Positions 8,139 through 15,531 of a stretch of 30,986 nucleotides of DNA are shown in pieces (the first letter of the stretch is position 1; each line of letters begins with the position of its first letter). Below the pieces are notes generated by a model. The model did not search any database. It was not told where the DNA came from and saw only the letters and a program-made list of their open reading frames with translations. The DNA lies in the NCBI GenBank assembly GCA_900547565.1, contig URHI01000008.1, positions 1 to 30,986 on the forward strand. The letters run 5' to 3'. The position numbers and the translations under genes were made by a program. Source of the stretch: an uncultured Eubacteriales bacterium (GTDB lineage: Bacteria > Bacillota > Clostridia > Oscillospirales > CAG-272).

Positions 8139-9020
8139 ATGTCCGACAAACACTGTTCCGGCAGAGCGGAAAAAAACAACACCCGAAGAGGGTGCCTGTA
8201 TCTTGTCGCAACGCCGATAGGTAATCTCGCGGATATGTCGGAGAGGGGACTTAAGGTGCTGTCCGAGGTTGACTTTATAGCCGCCGAAGATACCCGCAAT
8301 TCACTGCGTTTGCTTACGCATTTCGGAATTTCAAAGCCGATGGTATCATATTATGAGCACAACAAGCGTGAGCGCGGCGAGGAGCTGGTCGACCGTATAC
8401 GCGGAGGCGAGTCCTGCGCACTGATAACCGATGCCGGTACTCCCGGCATCAGCGATCCGGGTGAAGATATTGTAAGGCTGTGTGCAGAAGCGGGCATAGA
8501 CGTGATCCCGGTTCCCGGAGCCTGTGCTGCGGTCTGTGCTCTAATTGTTTCGGGACTTCCCACCTCAAGATTTTGTTTTGAGGGCTTTCTTCCCGTCGAC
8601 AAGTCGGACAGGCGGTCTCGTCTCGAACTGCTACGCCGTGAGCAACGTACCATTATACTTCACGAGGCGCCTCACAAGCTACGTCAGACGCTTGCCGATC
8701 TGTGCCGTGAATTGGGAAGTGAGCGCCGCATATCGCTTTGCCGCGAGCTTACCAAGCTGAATGAGCAGGTGCTTCGTACAACGCTCGGTGGAGCAGTGGA
8801 GTATTACAGTACAAATGAGCCGCGCGGAGAATATGTGTTGGTAATTGATGGCGCAGACACCGCCTCAGATGACTGCTTCTGGCGTGAGATGACAATAGAA
8901 CAGCATTTTGAATATTATATAAACAGCGGAATGGAGCGCCGCGAGGCTGTCAAAGCGGTGGCGCACGATCGCGGAGTTACCAAAAATGACATATATCAGA
9001 AGTTTGTCACAAAACAATAA
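8139..9020 (+). CDS. rsmI: 16S rRNA C1402 2'-O-methyltransferase
   Basis: A 293-residue SAM-dependent enzyme of the tetrapyrrole-methylase fold that 2'-O-methylates C1402 in the decoding centre of 16S rRNA. Diagnostic stretches are LYLVATPIGNLADMSERGL at residues 18-36, DFIAAEDTRNS, LITDAGTPGISDPGE, VPGACAAVCAL and the FEGFLP segment. The ATG at 8139 has GGGAAAGGCGG 6 bases upstream; an in-frame ATG at 8049 would overlap the amidase gene and lacks support. A short C-terminal RsmI HTH-like tail is present (EQHFEYYINSGMERREAVKA). Confidence 0.95.
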   Translation: MSDKHCSGRAEKNNTRRGCLYLVATPIGNLADMSERGLKVLSEVDFIAAEDTRNSLRLLTHFGISKPMVSYYEHNKRERGEELVDRIRGGESCALITDAGTPGISDPGEDIVRLCAEAGIDVIPVPGACAAVCALIVSGLPTSRFCFEGFLPVDKSDRRSRLELLRREQRTIILHEAPHKLRQTLADLCRELGSERRISLCRELTKLNEQVLRTTLGGAVEYYSTNEPRGEYVLVIDGADTASDDCFWREMTIEQHFEYYINSGMERREAVKAVAHDRGVTKNDIYQKFVTKQ

Positions 9021-9036
9021 TTGTAGATAATACACA

Positions 9037-9065
9037 TTGACTTCAGTACAGTAATATGTTATCAT
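9037..9065 (+). promoter_or_regulatory. Sigma-A promoter of asd
   Basis: TTGACT at 9037-9042 and TATCAT at 9060-9065 have a 17-base spacer and lie in the short gap between rsmI and asd. The expected transcript start is near 9072, about 36 bases before the ATG. Confidence 0.65.
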
Positions 9066-9107
9066 ATTAATAATTTGAAATCAGTGTTTACAAAGAGGAT
9101 ATCATTT

Positions 9108-10184
9108 ATGAACAAACTCAGAGCAGGCGTCATAGGCGCCACGGGTATGGTCGGTCAGAGGTTTCTGACACTGCTTGATAACCACCCATATTTTGAAGTT
9201 ACGGCGCTGGCTGCCTCGGCCCGGTCAGCCGGCAAAACATACGAGCAGGCACTTGACGGCCGTTGGAAGCTGGATGTTCCCATGCCTGATTATGCACGCA
9301 ACATGAAAGTTATTGATGCCTCCGATATTGATACAATGGCATCTATGGTTGACATGGTCTTTTGTGCCGTTGACATGAAAAAAGAAGAAATCAAGGCGCT
9401 TGAGGAGGCTTATGCCAGGGCGGAGATACCGGTTGTATCCAACAACTCGGCTAATCGCTGGACTGATGATGTTCCGATGGTTATCCCGGAGATCAATCCT
9501 GAGCATCTTGAAGTCATCAAGGCACAGCGTGCCCGCCTCGGTACACGCCGCGGCTTTATAGCCGTCAAGCCAAATTGCTCAATTCAGTCATACGTTCCCA
9601 TGCTGACACCGCTGCTTAAGTATAAGCCTACTAAAATTGTTGCTACGACCTATCAGGCAATTTCCGGTGCAGGCAAGACGTTCCGTGAGTGGCCTGAAAT
9701 GCAGGACAACGTCATTCCGTTCATCGGTGGCGAGGAGGAAAAGAGCGAGCAGGAGCCGCTGCGAGTCTGGGGACATGTGGAGAATGGTGTTATCGTCAAG
9801 GCAGACGCGCCGCTGATCACTACGCAGTGTATACGTGTTCCGGTAACAAACGGACATACTGCTGCGGTGTTCATGAGCTTTGAGGAAACCCCAACCAAAC
9901 AGCAGATACTTGACGCATGGCGTGATTTCAGTGGACTTCCGCAACAGCTTGAGCTGCCGCATGCTCCGCGTCAGTTTATCACGTATTTTGACGAGGACAA
10001 CCGCCCTCAGTGCCGTCTTGACCGGGACATTTACGGCGGTATGGGTGTCTGTGCCGGACGTCTGCGCCCCGACACCGTGTTTGACTACAAATTCGTCGGT
10101 CTGTCGCACAACACGCTTCGCGGTGCTGCCGGTGGCGCGGTGCTTATTGCCGAGCTGTTGTTCAGACTGGGCTATTTTGACTGA
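9108..10184 (+). CDS. asd: Aspartate-semialdehyde dehydrogenase, archaeal/fungal type
   Basis: A 358-residue NADPH-dependent enzyme reducing aspartyl phosphate to aspartate semialdehyde, the branch point for lysine/diaminopimelate, threonine and methionine. The Rossmann motif GVIGATGMVGQRF opens the protein. The catalytic Cys157 is in KPNCSIQ and the conserved His250 in VTNGHTAAV. Both the QAISGAGKT segment and the length match the archaeal/fungal class rather than the ~330-residue classical bacterial class. The start is the ATG at 9108, with AAAGAGGAT upstream, rather than an in-frame ATG at 9075. It is transcribed alone, with its own promoter and terminator. Confidence 0.93.
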   Translation: MNKLRAGVIGATGMVGQRFLTLLDNHPYFEVTALAASARSAGKTYEQALDGRWKLDVPMPDYARNMKVIDASDIDTMASMVDMVFCAVDMKKEEIKALEEAYARAEIPVVSNNSANRWTDDVPMVIPEINPEHLEVIKAQRARLGTRRGFIAVKPNCSIQSYVPMLTPLLKYKPTKIVATTYQAISGAGKTFREWPEMQDNVIPFIGGEEEKSEQEPLRVWGHVENGVIVKADAPLITTQCIRVPVTNGHTAAVFMSFEETPTKQQILDAWRDFSGLPQQLELPHAPRQFITYFDEDNRPQCRLDRDIYGGMGVCAGRLRPDTVFDYKFVGLSHNTLRGAAGGAVLIAELLFRLGYFD

Positions 10185-10202
10185 ACCTATGCATAAATTA
10201 AC

Positions 10203-10245
10203 AGCCCCTTGCTTTCTGTGCGATAACACAGCAGAGCAGGGGGCT
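10203..10245 (+). terminator. Terminator after asd
   Basis: AGCCCCTTGCT (10203-10213) pairs with AGCAGGGGGCT (10235-10245) with one T-G pair. An inner CTGTG/CACAG stem (10216-10220 with 10227-10231) extends the hairpin. Only a short TTT follows, so it may be modest in strength. Confidence 0.65.
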
Positions 10246-10294
10246 TTGCAGTTGCAATTGATCATGCTTATATTTAATGTCCGTGCATTATATT

Positions 10295-10334
10295 TTTTCA
10301 AGAGTCCCCGGCAACAGCCGGGGACTCTTGAAAA
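10295..10334 (-). terminator. Strong terminator of the permease gene
   Basis: A perfect 18-bp stem (10295-10312 with 10317-10334) and a 4-base loop, ending in a T-run on the minus strand. It begins at the base next to the permease stop codon and closes the liv operon. Because both ends are A/T-rich it should also stop read-through from asd. Confidence 0.9.
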
Positions 10335-11696
10335 TCAGTTATTATTGCCTTTTTTGTAGAAAAACAGCGATACCAGCATAATTATGACAAACACGGCCAA
10401 ATACCAGATAGTCGCGGTCTTATGAGCCCAAACGGCGGCGAATATCATGAAAACACAGCTTGCAACCGCCAGAGGAGCTAGCACAAACCGCTTAAACGGG
10501 TGCAGATCCTTTTCCTTGAGAATCATGACAATAAATATAGGAATGTAAAATGCGTAAATCGTGACGATAGGCAATTCGGACGAGTCAAATGCAACCGGAC
10601 CGAACCAACATTCCGGTGCAAGATTTGCTCCGTAAAAGTAAACCAACCAGGCTGCGCAAACCAGTACTCCGACTACAGATGAGTTGGTAGGCATGTTTGT
10701 TTTTTCGTCAACCTCACCGAACAGATCAGGGCGCGGTCCGATATCACGTACGGCGATAGAGTAAAGTCCGCGCGTTGAAGCCAGCATGAGTCCGTTGAGC
10801 GTGCCGAGACAGGAAATCACAACCAACACGAACAGTCCGACGCCGGCGGCATTGCCGAAGATCTTTTGAAACGCCAGCTTGGCTCCCGCCTCGCCGCTTT
10901 CCATAAGCTCGGCGTTGGTGGCTCCTCCGGCAAGACCGATGTAGTAAAGTATATAAGTTACAATAATGATTATTGATCCGAGAACCAGCGCGATGGGAAG
11001 ATTTCGTTTTGCGTTTTTCAACTCGGCATTGATACTGGTAGCGATGATCCAGCCCTCATACGCAAATGCCGTTGCGACTACTGCGGTCAGCAGGGCTCCG
11101 CCGTTTCCACCCGAAACTGTTGTTACAACTGTGGTGAAATTTTCAACAGTGAGGCCGTTTGACAGTCCGGCAATTGTGCCGACAATAGCCATGGCAAACA
11201 GCGGGATCAATTTGATAATTGTTGTTGAAACCTGAAATTTTCCTGCGAGTACAGGGGAAAGAGCATTGAGCGCGTAGCTTGCGATGAGCAGAAATCCGGC
11301 AAGCAGCATTACGGAGCCGCCGGTGATGTCCCATCCTAATATGACGCCGATATAACGTGCCGAAACCCACGCCAGGACCGAGGTCAAGGAAGGATAGTAA
11401 ATAAACGTCAGAAACCAGCCGACGGTGTAGGCATATCCGCGTCCGACAGTGATCTCGGCATAATCGACAAGCCCGTTTACTTTAACGTAACGTGTTGCCA
11501 TAATAGCGAACGTGCAGGCGCATATTATCATGACCACGCCACCGATTCCCCATGCCAGAATGCCTAAAGGAAGATTTCCGCCGGTAGCGGTCAGAACCTT
11601 TTCGGCTTTGAAGAATACTCCGCTTCCTATAACTATACCGACGACCATGGCGATAGCGGTAAGCAGGCCGTATTTTTCTTTCATCTGATTTTTCAT
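10335..11696 (-). CDS. APC-family amino acid permease
   Basis: A 453-residue integral membrane protein with about 12 hydrophobic helices, of the amino acid-polyamine-organocation superfamily, LAT/SteT-like branch. The helix-1 unwound motif GIVIGSGVF at about residues 20-28 binds the amino acid backbone, and AFAYEGWIIATSINAELKN in the middle is typical of the branch. AGGAGA lies 8 bases before the ATG. It follows livF by 37 bases with no convincing terminator, so it is probably the last gene of the liv operon. Substrate is unknown; the context suggests a neutral or branched-chain amino acid, by uptake or exchange. Confidence 0.85.
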   Translation of the reverse strand: MKNQMKEKYGLLTAIAMVVGIVIGSGVFFKAEKVLTATGGNLPLGILAWGIGGVVMIICACTFAIMATRYVKVNGLVDYAEITVGRGYAYTVGWFLTFIYYPSLTSVLAWVSARYIGVILGWDITGGSVMLLAGFLLIASYALNALSPVLAGKFQVSTTIIKLIPLFAMAIVGTIAGLSNGLTVENFTTVVTTVSGGNGGALLTAVVATAFAYEGWIIATSINAELKNAKRNLPIALVLGSIIIIVTYILYYIGLAGGATNAELMESGEAGAKLAFQKIFGNAAGVGLFVLVVISCLGTLNGLMLASTRGLYSIAVRDIGPRPDLFGEVDEKTNMPTNSSVVGVLVCAAWLVYFYGANLAPECWFGPVAFDSSELPIVTIYAFYIPIFIVMILKEKDLHPFKRFVLAPLAVASCVFMIFAAVWAHKTATIWYLAVFVIIMLVSLFFYKKGNNN

Positions 11697-11733
11697 GCAG
11701 TTATTCTCCTATATGTTGTATTATGACCGCCGG

Positions 11734-12453
11734 TCATGATTTTTTCTTGCCGAGATAGGCTTCCTTGACTGTGTCGTTTTCCAGCAGTTCAGCTCCGCTG
11801 CCGGACATTGTTATTTGTCCGGTTTCAAGGACGAATGCTCGGCCGGCAACCTTGAGCGCCATATTGGCGTTCTGCTCAATAAGCAGGACAGTGATGCCGT
11901 TTTTGTTTATCTCACGTATAATATCGAAAATTCCCCTGACGACCAGTGGGGCAAGCCCGAGTGACGGCTCGTCCATCATCATAACCTTAGGTCTTGACAT
12001 GAGTGCCCGGCCGACGGCCAACATCTGCTGTTCTCCACCTGACAGTGTACCTGCCATTTGCCATTCTCTCTCCTTAAGCCGTGGAAACAGTGAATAGACA
12101 TACCGGAAGTCGTCATCAAGCGAGTCACGACGCAGGTAAGCGCCGACGCGCAGGTTTTCCTTGACAGTCAGATTAGGGAACACACGCCGTCCCTCGGGTA
12201 CCAGCACTATGCCGCTTTTGACGATATTGTCGGGCGACTTGCCGACTATATCATTTCCTTCGTATAGAATTGATGCGTTGTGCGGCCGAACCAGCCCCGA
12301 AATGCACTTGAGCGTGGTACTCTTTCCTGCACCGTTCGCACCTATCAGTGTGACGATCTCGCCGCGCGGCACGTCAAACGATATGCCTTTTACGGCTTCG
12401 ATACCGCCGTAGGATACCGCAAGGTTTTTGATTTCAAGTATGTTGTCACTCAT
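11734..12453 (-). CDS. livF: Branched-chain amino acid ABC ATPase LivF
   Basis: A 239-residue ATPase, one of the two nucleotide-binding subunits driving the LIV-type importer at the inner face of the membrane. Walker A GANGAGKST is at residues 38-46. The signature LSGGEQQML, the Walker B MMMDEPSLGLAPLV and the switch His region follow, and LVPEGRRVFPNLTV is diagnostic for LivF. An ATG at 12453 is chosen, overlapping the end of livG by 8 bases, which suggests coupled translation. An upstream in-frame start would lie deep inside livG. Confidence 0.93.
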   Translation of the reverse strand: MSDNILEIKNLAVSYGGIEAVKGISFDVPRGEIVTLIGANGAGKSTTLKCISGLVRPHNASILYEGNDIVGKSPDNIVKSGIVLVPEGRRVFPNLTVKENLRVGAYLRRDSLDDDFRYVYSLFPRLKEREWQMAGTLSGGEQQMLAVGRALMSRPKVMMMDEPSLGLAPLVVRGIFDIIREINKNGITVLLIEQNANMALKVAGRAFVLETGQITMSGSGAELLENDTVKEAYLGKKKS

Positions 12454-13285
12454 CGTCGCTGACCCCCAGATAGGCCTTGATAACAAGGTCGTTGTTCTGT
12501 ACCTCCTCAGGCGAGCCTTGAGCGATGAGCTTGCCGAAGTCGATAACATATATACGGTTTGAAATATCCATGACCAGATTCATATGGTGCTCGATGATAA
12601 GTATTGTAAGTCCCATTTCGTCACGGATATGGTTGATGAAGGCAGTAAGCTCTGCTGTTTCCTGCGGATTCATTCCGGCGGCCGGCTCGTCCAGTAGCAG
12701 AAGCCGTGGCTCGGTTGCCAGCGCGCGGGCAATTTCAAGATGCCGCTGCTTACCGTAGGGAAGAGAGGTAGCTTTTTCGTCTTTGACGTCCTCAAGTCCG
12801 ACCCGGCGTAGCAGCTCAAGTGACTGCTCACGCATACGTCGCTCCTCGGCTGAATTTATTCTCAGCGTTGCGGACAGAAGTCCTGCCTTGCATCTGACAT
12901 GCTTGGCTAAAAGCACGTTTTCAAAAACAGTCATTGATTTGAACAGTCTGATATTCTGGAAGGTGCGTGCAATTCCGGTTGCGGTGATGCGGTCAGGGGT
13001 GTTGTATATCACCTTATTGTACTTGCCGGAATTTTCGCCGGCATACAGCTTTTTCATTTTTCCGTGCGGATAGTCTTCAGCTATTACGTCGCCGCAGAAG
13101 CAAATCTGTCCGTTGGTGACGCGGTAAACACCTGTTATTGCATTGAATACGGTGGTTTTTCCGGCACCGTTAGGCCCGATCAGAGATACTATCTCGCCTT
13201 CATTTACTTCCATAGAAAGGTTGTTGACGGCAACGACACCGCCGAACTGCATTGATACGTCGTTAAGTCGAAGGATATTATTCAT
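12446..13285 (-). CDS. livG: Branched-chain amino acid ABC ATPase LivG
   Basis: A 279-residue ATPase partner of LivF. Walker A GPNGAGKTT is at residues 37-45, ARTFQNIRLFKSMTVFENVL is the LivG-type Q-loop region, and LLLLDEPAAGMNP is Walker B. The signature helix reads LPYGKQRHLEIARALA, a slight variant of the usual LSYGQQR. There is an extra ~25-residue loop at about residues 70-95 compared with the E. coli protein. Its ATG overlaps the livM stop by 4 bases (ATGA), and GGAGGAC precedes it. Confidence 0.93.
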   Translation of the reverse strand: MNNILRLNDVSMQFGGVVAVNNLSMEVNEGEIVSLIGPNGAGKTTVFNAITGVYRVTNGQICFCGDVIAEDYPHGKMKKLYAGENSGKYNKVIYNTPDRITATGIARTFQNIRLFKSMTVFENVLLAKHVRCKAGLLSATLRINSAEERRMREQSLELLRRVGLEDVKDEKATSLPYGKQRHLEIARALATEPRLLLLDEPAAGMNPQETAELTAFINHIRDEMGLTILIIEHHMNLVMDISNRIYVIDFGKLIAQGSPEEVQNNDLVIKAYLGVSDDE

Positions 13286-14421
13286 TTTTTGTCCTCCGCT
13301 TTCCGTCTGAATATTTTGCAGAACAGTTTTTTGATATTTTTCCAGATCGCCACGACATCGAACTCATGATCTCCCATTATACCGCGGCGGAAGAACAGCA
13401 CAAACACCATAATTATGACCGAGAACACAACCAGCCGGAAGCCGTTGCGGAATATCGGCAGGCTGAATCCGAGAAATTCGCCGCTGTCAAGTCCGCGCAG
13501 CCACCATTCGGACGAGGCAATAAACAGTGTGCTTGCCAGCACTGAGCCGGTGATGGAGCCGATTCCCCCGATGACCACGATGAGCAGTATCTCGTATGTC
13601 ATGGAAGAAGTGAAGGGAGCTGCCGAAACCGAACCCTGATAAACTGCGAACAGCGCACCGCCGATCCCGGCAAAGAAGGAACTTGTTACAAAGCTGATCA
13701 TTTTATGGCGCGCAAGGTTGATGCCCATAGCTTCGGCAGCGATCTCATCGTCGCGTATAGCCTTGAGTGCCCGGCCGTACGACGAGCGGATCATGAGTAC
13801 GATTATCAGTATGCACACGACCGCGAACAGAAAATACGGCATGACCAGCGAAAATTTTTCAAATACAGTGCCATCAAGCACTGACTTGAAGGTTCTGAGT
13901 CTTGAGAGTGGGAAGGAGCCGTTGGTGAGCGGGCCGAGCTTATCCCATACTATTATTGTGCGGACGATTTCCGCAAAGCCGAGAGTGGCGATAGCGAGGT
14001 AGTCGCTTTTGAGCTTGAGTACCGGCAAGCCAATGAGAAATGCAAACAGTGCCGCTACAAGTCCTCCGAGCAGTATTGCCACCAGCAGAGGTAGCTCAAA
14101 ATTGATAATAGGTGTCGTGCCTTCGGGAATTGAGAAGCTGTATACCATCTGACGGTATTCGTCCGGAATGATGAAAACTGCGCAGGTGTAAGCACCCAAC
14201 AGCATAAATCCCGCCTGGCCGAGCGAAAACAGCCCGGTAAATCCGTTGAGCAGGTTCATTGAGACCGCAACGATAGAGTATACGCATACCTTCTGTGCGA
14301 CCTTGACTATCATATCGTAGGAATTGGAAGTGCAGTCGATTATCATAACGATGGCAAACAGCACTATTATCGCGGCGAGGTTGGCCAGAGCACGCTTAGA
14401 AATCTTTTTTTCGTTCAACAT
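13282..14421 (-). CDS. livM: Branched-chain amino acid ABC permease LivM
   Basis: A 379-residue membrane permease with about nine hydrophobic segments, one of the two channel subunits of the LIV importer. Family marks are the SMNLLNGFTGLFSLGQAGFM motif near residue 55, LKLKSDYLAIATLGFAEIVR, and the EAA-like segment AIRDDEIAAEAMGIN that contacts the ATPase. The C-terminal ~40 residues are hydrophilic and rich in Lys/Arg. GGGGGC precedes the ATG. It lies 12 bases after livH and overlaps livG. Confidence 0.92.
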   Translation of the reverse strand: MLNEKKISKRALANLAAIIVLFAIVMIIDCTSNSYDMIVKVAQKVCVYSIVAVSMNLLNGFTGLFSLGQAGFMLLGAYTCAVFIIPDEYRQMVYSFSIPEGTTPIINFELPLLVAILLGGLVAALFAFLIGLPVLKLKSDYLAIATLGFAEIVRTIIVWDKLGPLTNGSFPLSRLRTFKSVLDGTVFEKFSLVMPYFLFAVVCILIIVLMIRSSYGRALKAIRDDEIAAEAMGINLARHKMISFVTSSFFAGIGGALFAVYQGSVSAAPFTSSMTYEILLIVVIGGIGSITGSVLASTLFIASSEWWLRGLDSGEFLGFSLPIFRNGFRLVVFSVIIMVFVLFFRRGIMGDHEFDVVAIWKNIKKLFCKIFRRKAEDKK

Positions 14422-14433
14422 AATGCTGCCCCC

Positions 14434-15297
14434 TTACACCTTGTCGATATTTTCTTCTCCGAAAAGCCCGGTGGGCTTTACACAGAGAATTATGATAAGC
14501 AGAAGAAAGGTGAAGGCGTCTGAGAAGATAGTGTAGCCGGTAGCCTTGACCAGGTTTTCACACAGTCCTATTATGAAGGCACCCACAACCGCTCCGGGGA
14601 TAGAACCGATTCCGCCAACAACCGCAGCAACAAAAGCGCGCAGTCCGGGCATGGCTCCCGACGTAGGTGTGACGGAAGGGTAGTTGGAAAAATAAAGAAT
14701 TGAACCGACCGCAGCTAAAAATGAGCCGAGCACAAATGTGAAGCTTATGACGCGGTTGATCTTGATGCCCATCAGTTGAGATGTTGTGAAGTCTTTGGAG
14801 ACCGCTCTCATGGCCATACCCACCTTGGTGTATTTTATCAGACATACCAAGGCTATTACGAGAACTATAACAAGCACGGGAGTTATGACGGTAACGCGTT
14901 TTGTAACTGCGCCGAATATAGTTATGTTTTCCTGAAGAAAGGGAATGGAGGGATAAGTTTTTGCAAGTCCGCCTGTGACAAACAGCGCTACGTTCTGAAG
15001 CAGATATGATACACCGATTGCCGATATCATAGCAGACATACGCGGCGCTGAGCGAAGTGGCTTGTATGCAACGCGCTCAATTGTCAGACCTACCACGGAG
15101 GTTACTACGAGCACGAATGGGATCGATAGGTAAAGCGGCATTGCCGTGGTCGCATAAACCATTATGAGTCCTGCAACCATGAAAACGTCGCCGTGTGCGA
15201 AGTTGATAAGTCGCAGAATTCCGTATACGAGGGTATATCCTATTGCAATAAGTGCGTACTGACCGCCTACCGATATACCCGCCAGAATATATTCCAT
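14434..15297 (-). CDS. livH: Branched-chain amino acid ABC permease LivH
   Basis: A 287-residue permease, the second channel subunit. It begins with the family-typical ILAGISVGGQYALIAIGYTL, followed by LRLINFAHGDVFM, and carries the EAA-like loop AMRAVSKDFTTSQLMGIK. The C-terminal GGIGSIPGAVVGAFIIGL and KPTGLFGE are also typical. The ATG at 15297 is chosen over upstream in-frame starts because AGAAAGGA precedes it and the protein then begins at the usual point. A 234-base gap to livK upstream contains two structured elements, described separately. Confidence 0.93.
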   Translation of the reverse strand: MEYILAGISVGGQYALIAIGYTLVYGILRLINFAHGDVFMVAGLIMVYATTAMPLYLSIPFVLVVTSVVGLTIERVAYKPLRSAPRMSAMISAIGVSYLLQNVALFVTGGLAKTYPSIPFLQENITIFGAVTKRVTVITPVLVIVLVIALVCLIKYTKVGMAMRAVSKDFTTSQLMGIKINRVISFTFVLGSFLAAVGSILYFSNYPSVTPTSGAMPGLRAFVAAVVGGIGSIPGAVVGAFIIGLCENLVKATGYTIFSDAFTFLLLIIILCVKPTGLFGEENIDKV

Positions 15298-15373
15298 AAT
15301 AAAGTAATTCCTTTCTGTTACCATGCGGGGAAAGAAAGCCGGAGCTTCGTGTGACTCCGGTGTGCATAATACA

Positions 15374-15477
15374 TTTAAGGCAACACCGCGCAATTCTGAT
15401 ACTAATAGTATAAAGCGGAAGCCGGGAACGTCAGGAGTTCCGCAGCGCCCGGCAGAATTGTGCGGTGCTGCCTTAAA
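15374..15477. repeat. 104-bp long-inverted-repeat element (MITE-like)
   Basis: Two 25-base arms, 15374-15398 and 15453-15477, are inverted copies with 23 of 25 matches. The outer ends read TTTAAGGC and GCCTTAAA. The 54-base interior holds smaller dyads: ATACT/AGTAT (15399-15403 with 15407-15411), GCCGGG/CCCGGC (15421-15426 with 15448-15453) and GGAAC/GTTCC (15425-15429 with 15437-15441). It has no ORF and no T-run. The layout fits a small non-autonomous mobile element with TTAA-like ends, or a transcribed cruciform-shaped RNA in the livK-livH spacer. No target duplication beyond the terminal TTAA is evident. Confidence 0.5.
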
Positions 15478-15478
15478 C

Positions 15479-15516
15479 CACAATGCCTCAACGCGTCTGA
15501 GCATTGAGGCATTGTG
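15479..15516 (-). terminator. Hairpin between livK and livH
   Basis: A perfect 13-bp stem, CACAATGCCTCAA at 15479-15491 with TTGAGGCATTGTG at 15504-15516, around 12 bases, 16 bases after the livK stop. On the minus strand only GTTT follows, so it is likely a partial terminator or mRNA-stabilising hairpin. That would give more livK than livHMGF, as is usual for binding-protein genes. Confidence 0.65.
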
Positions 15517-15531
15517 TGATTTTACCGGAAA

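Noticed and set aside
9588..10301. 237-codon minus-strand ORF opposite asd
   Set aside because: It lies antisense to a clear, conserved gene and shows no domain. It is a shadow frame.
11723..11737. Small hairpin ATGACC/GGTCAT between livF and the permease gene
   Set aside because: Only 6 bp, partly inside the livF stop region, and the T-run lies on the plus strand where no gene is transcribed. It is not a credible terminator for livF.
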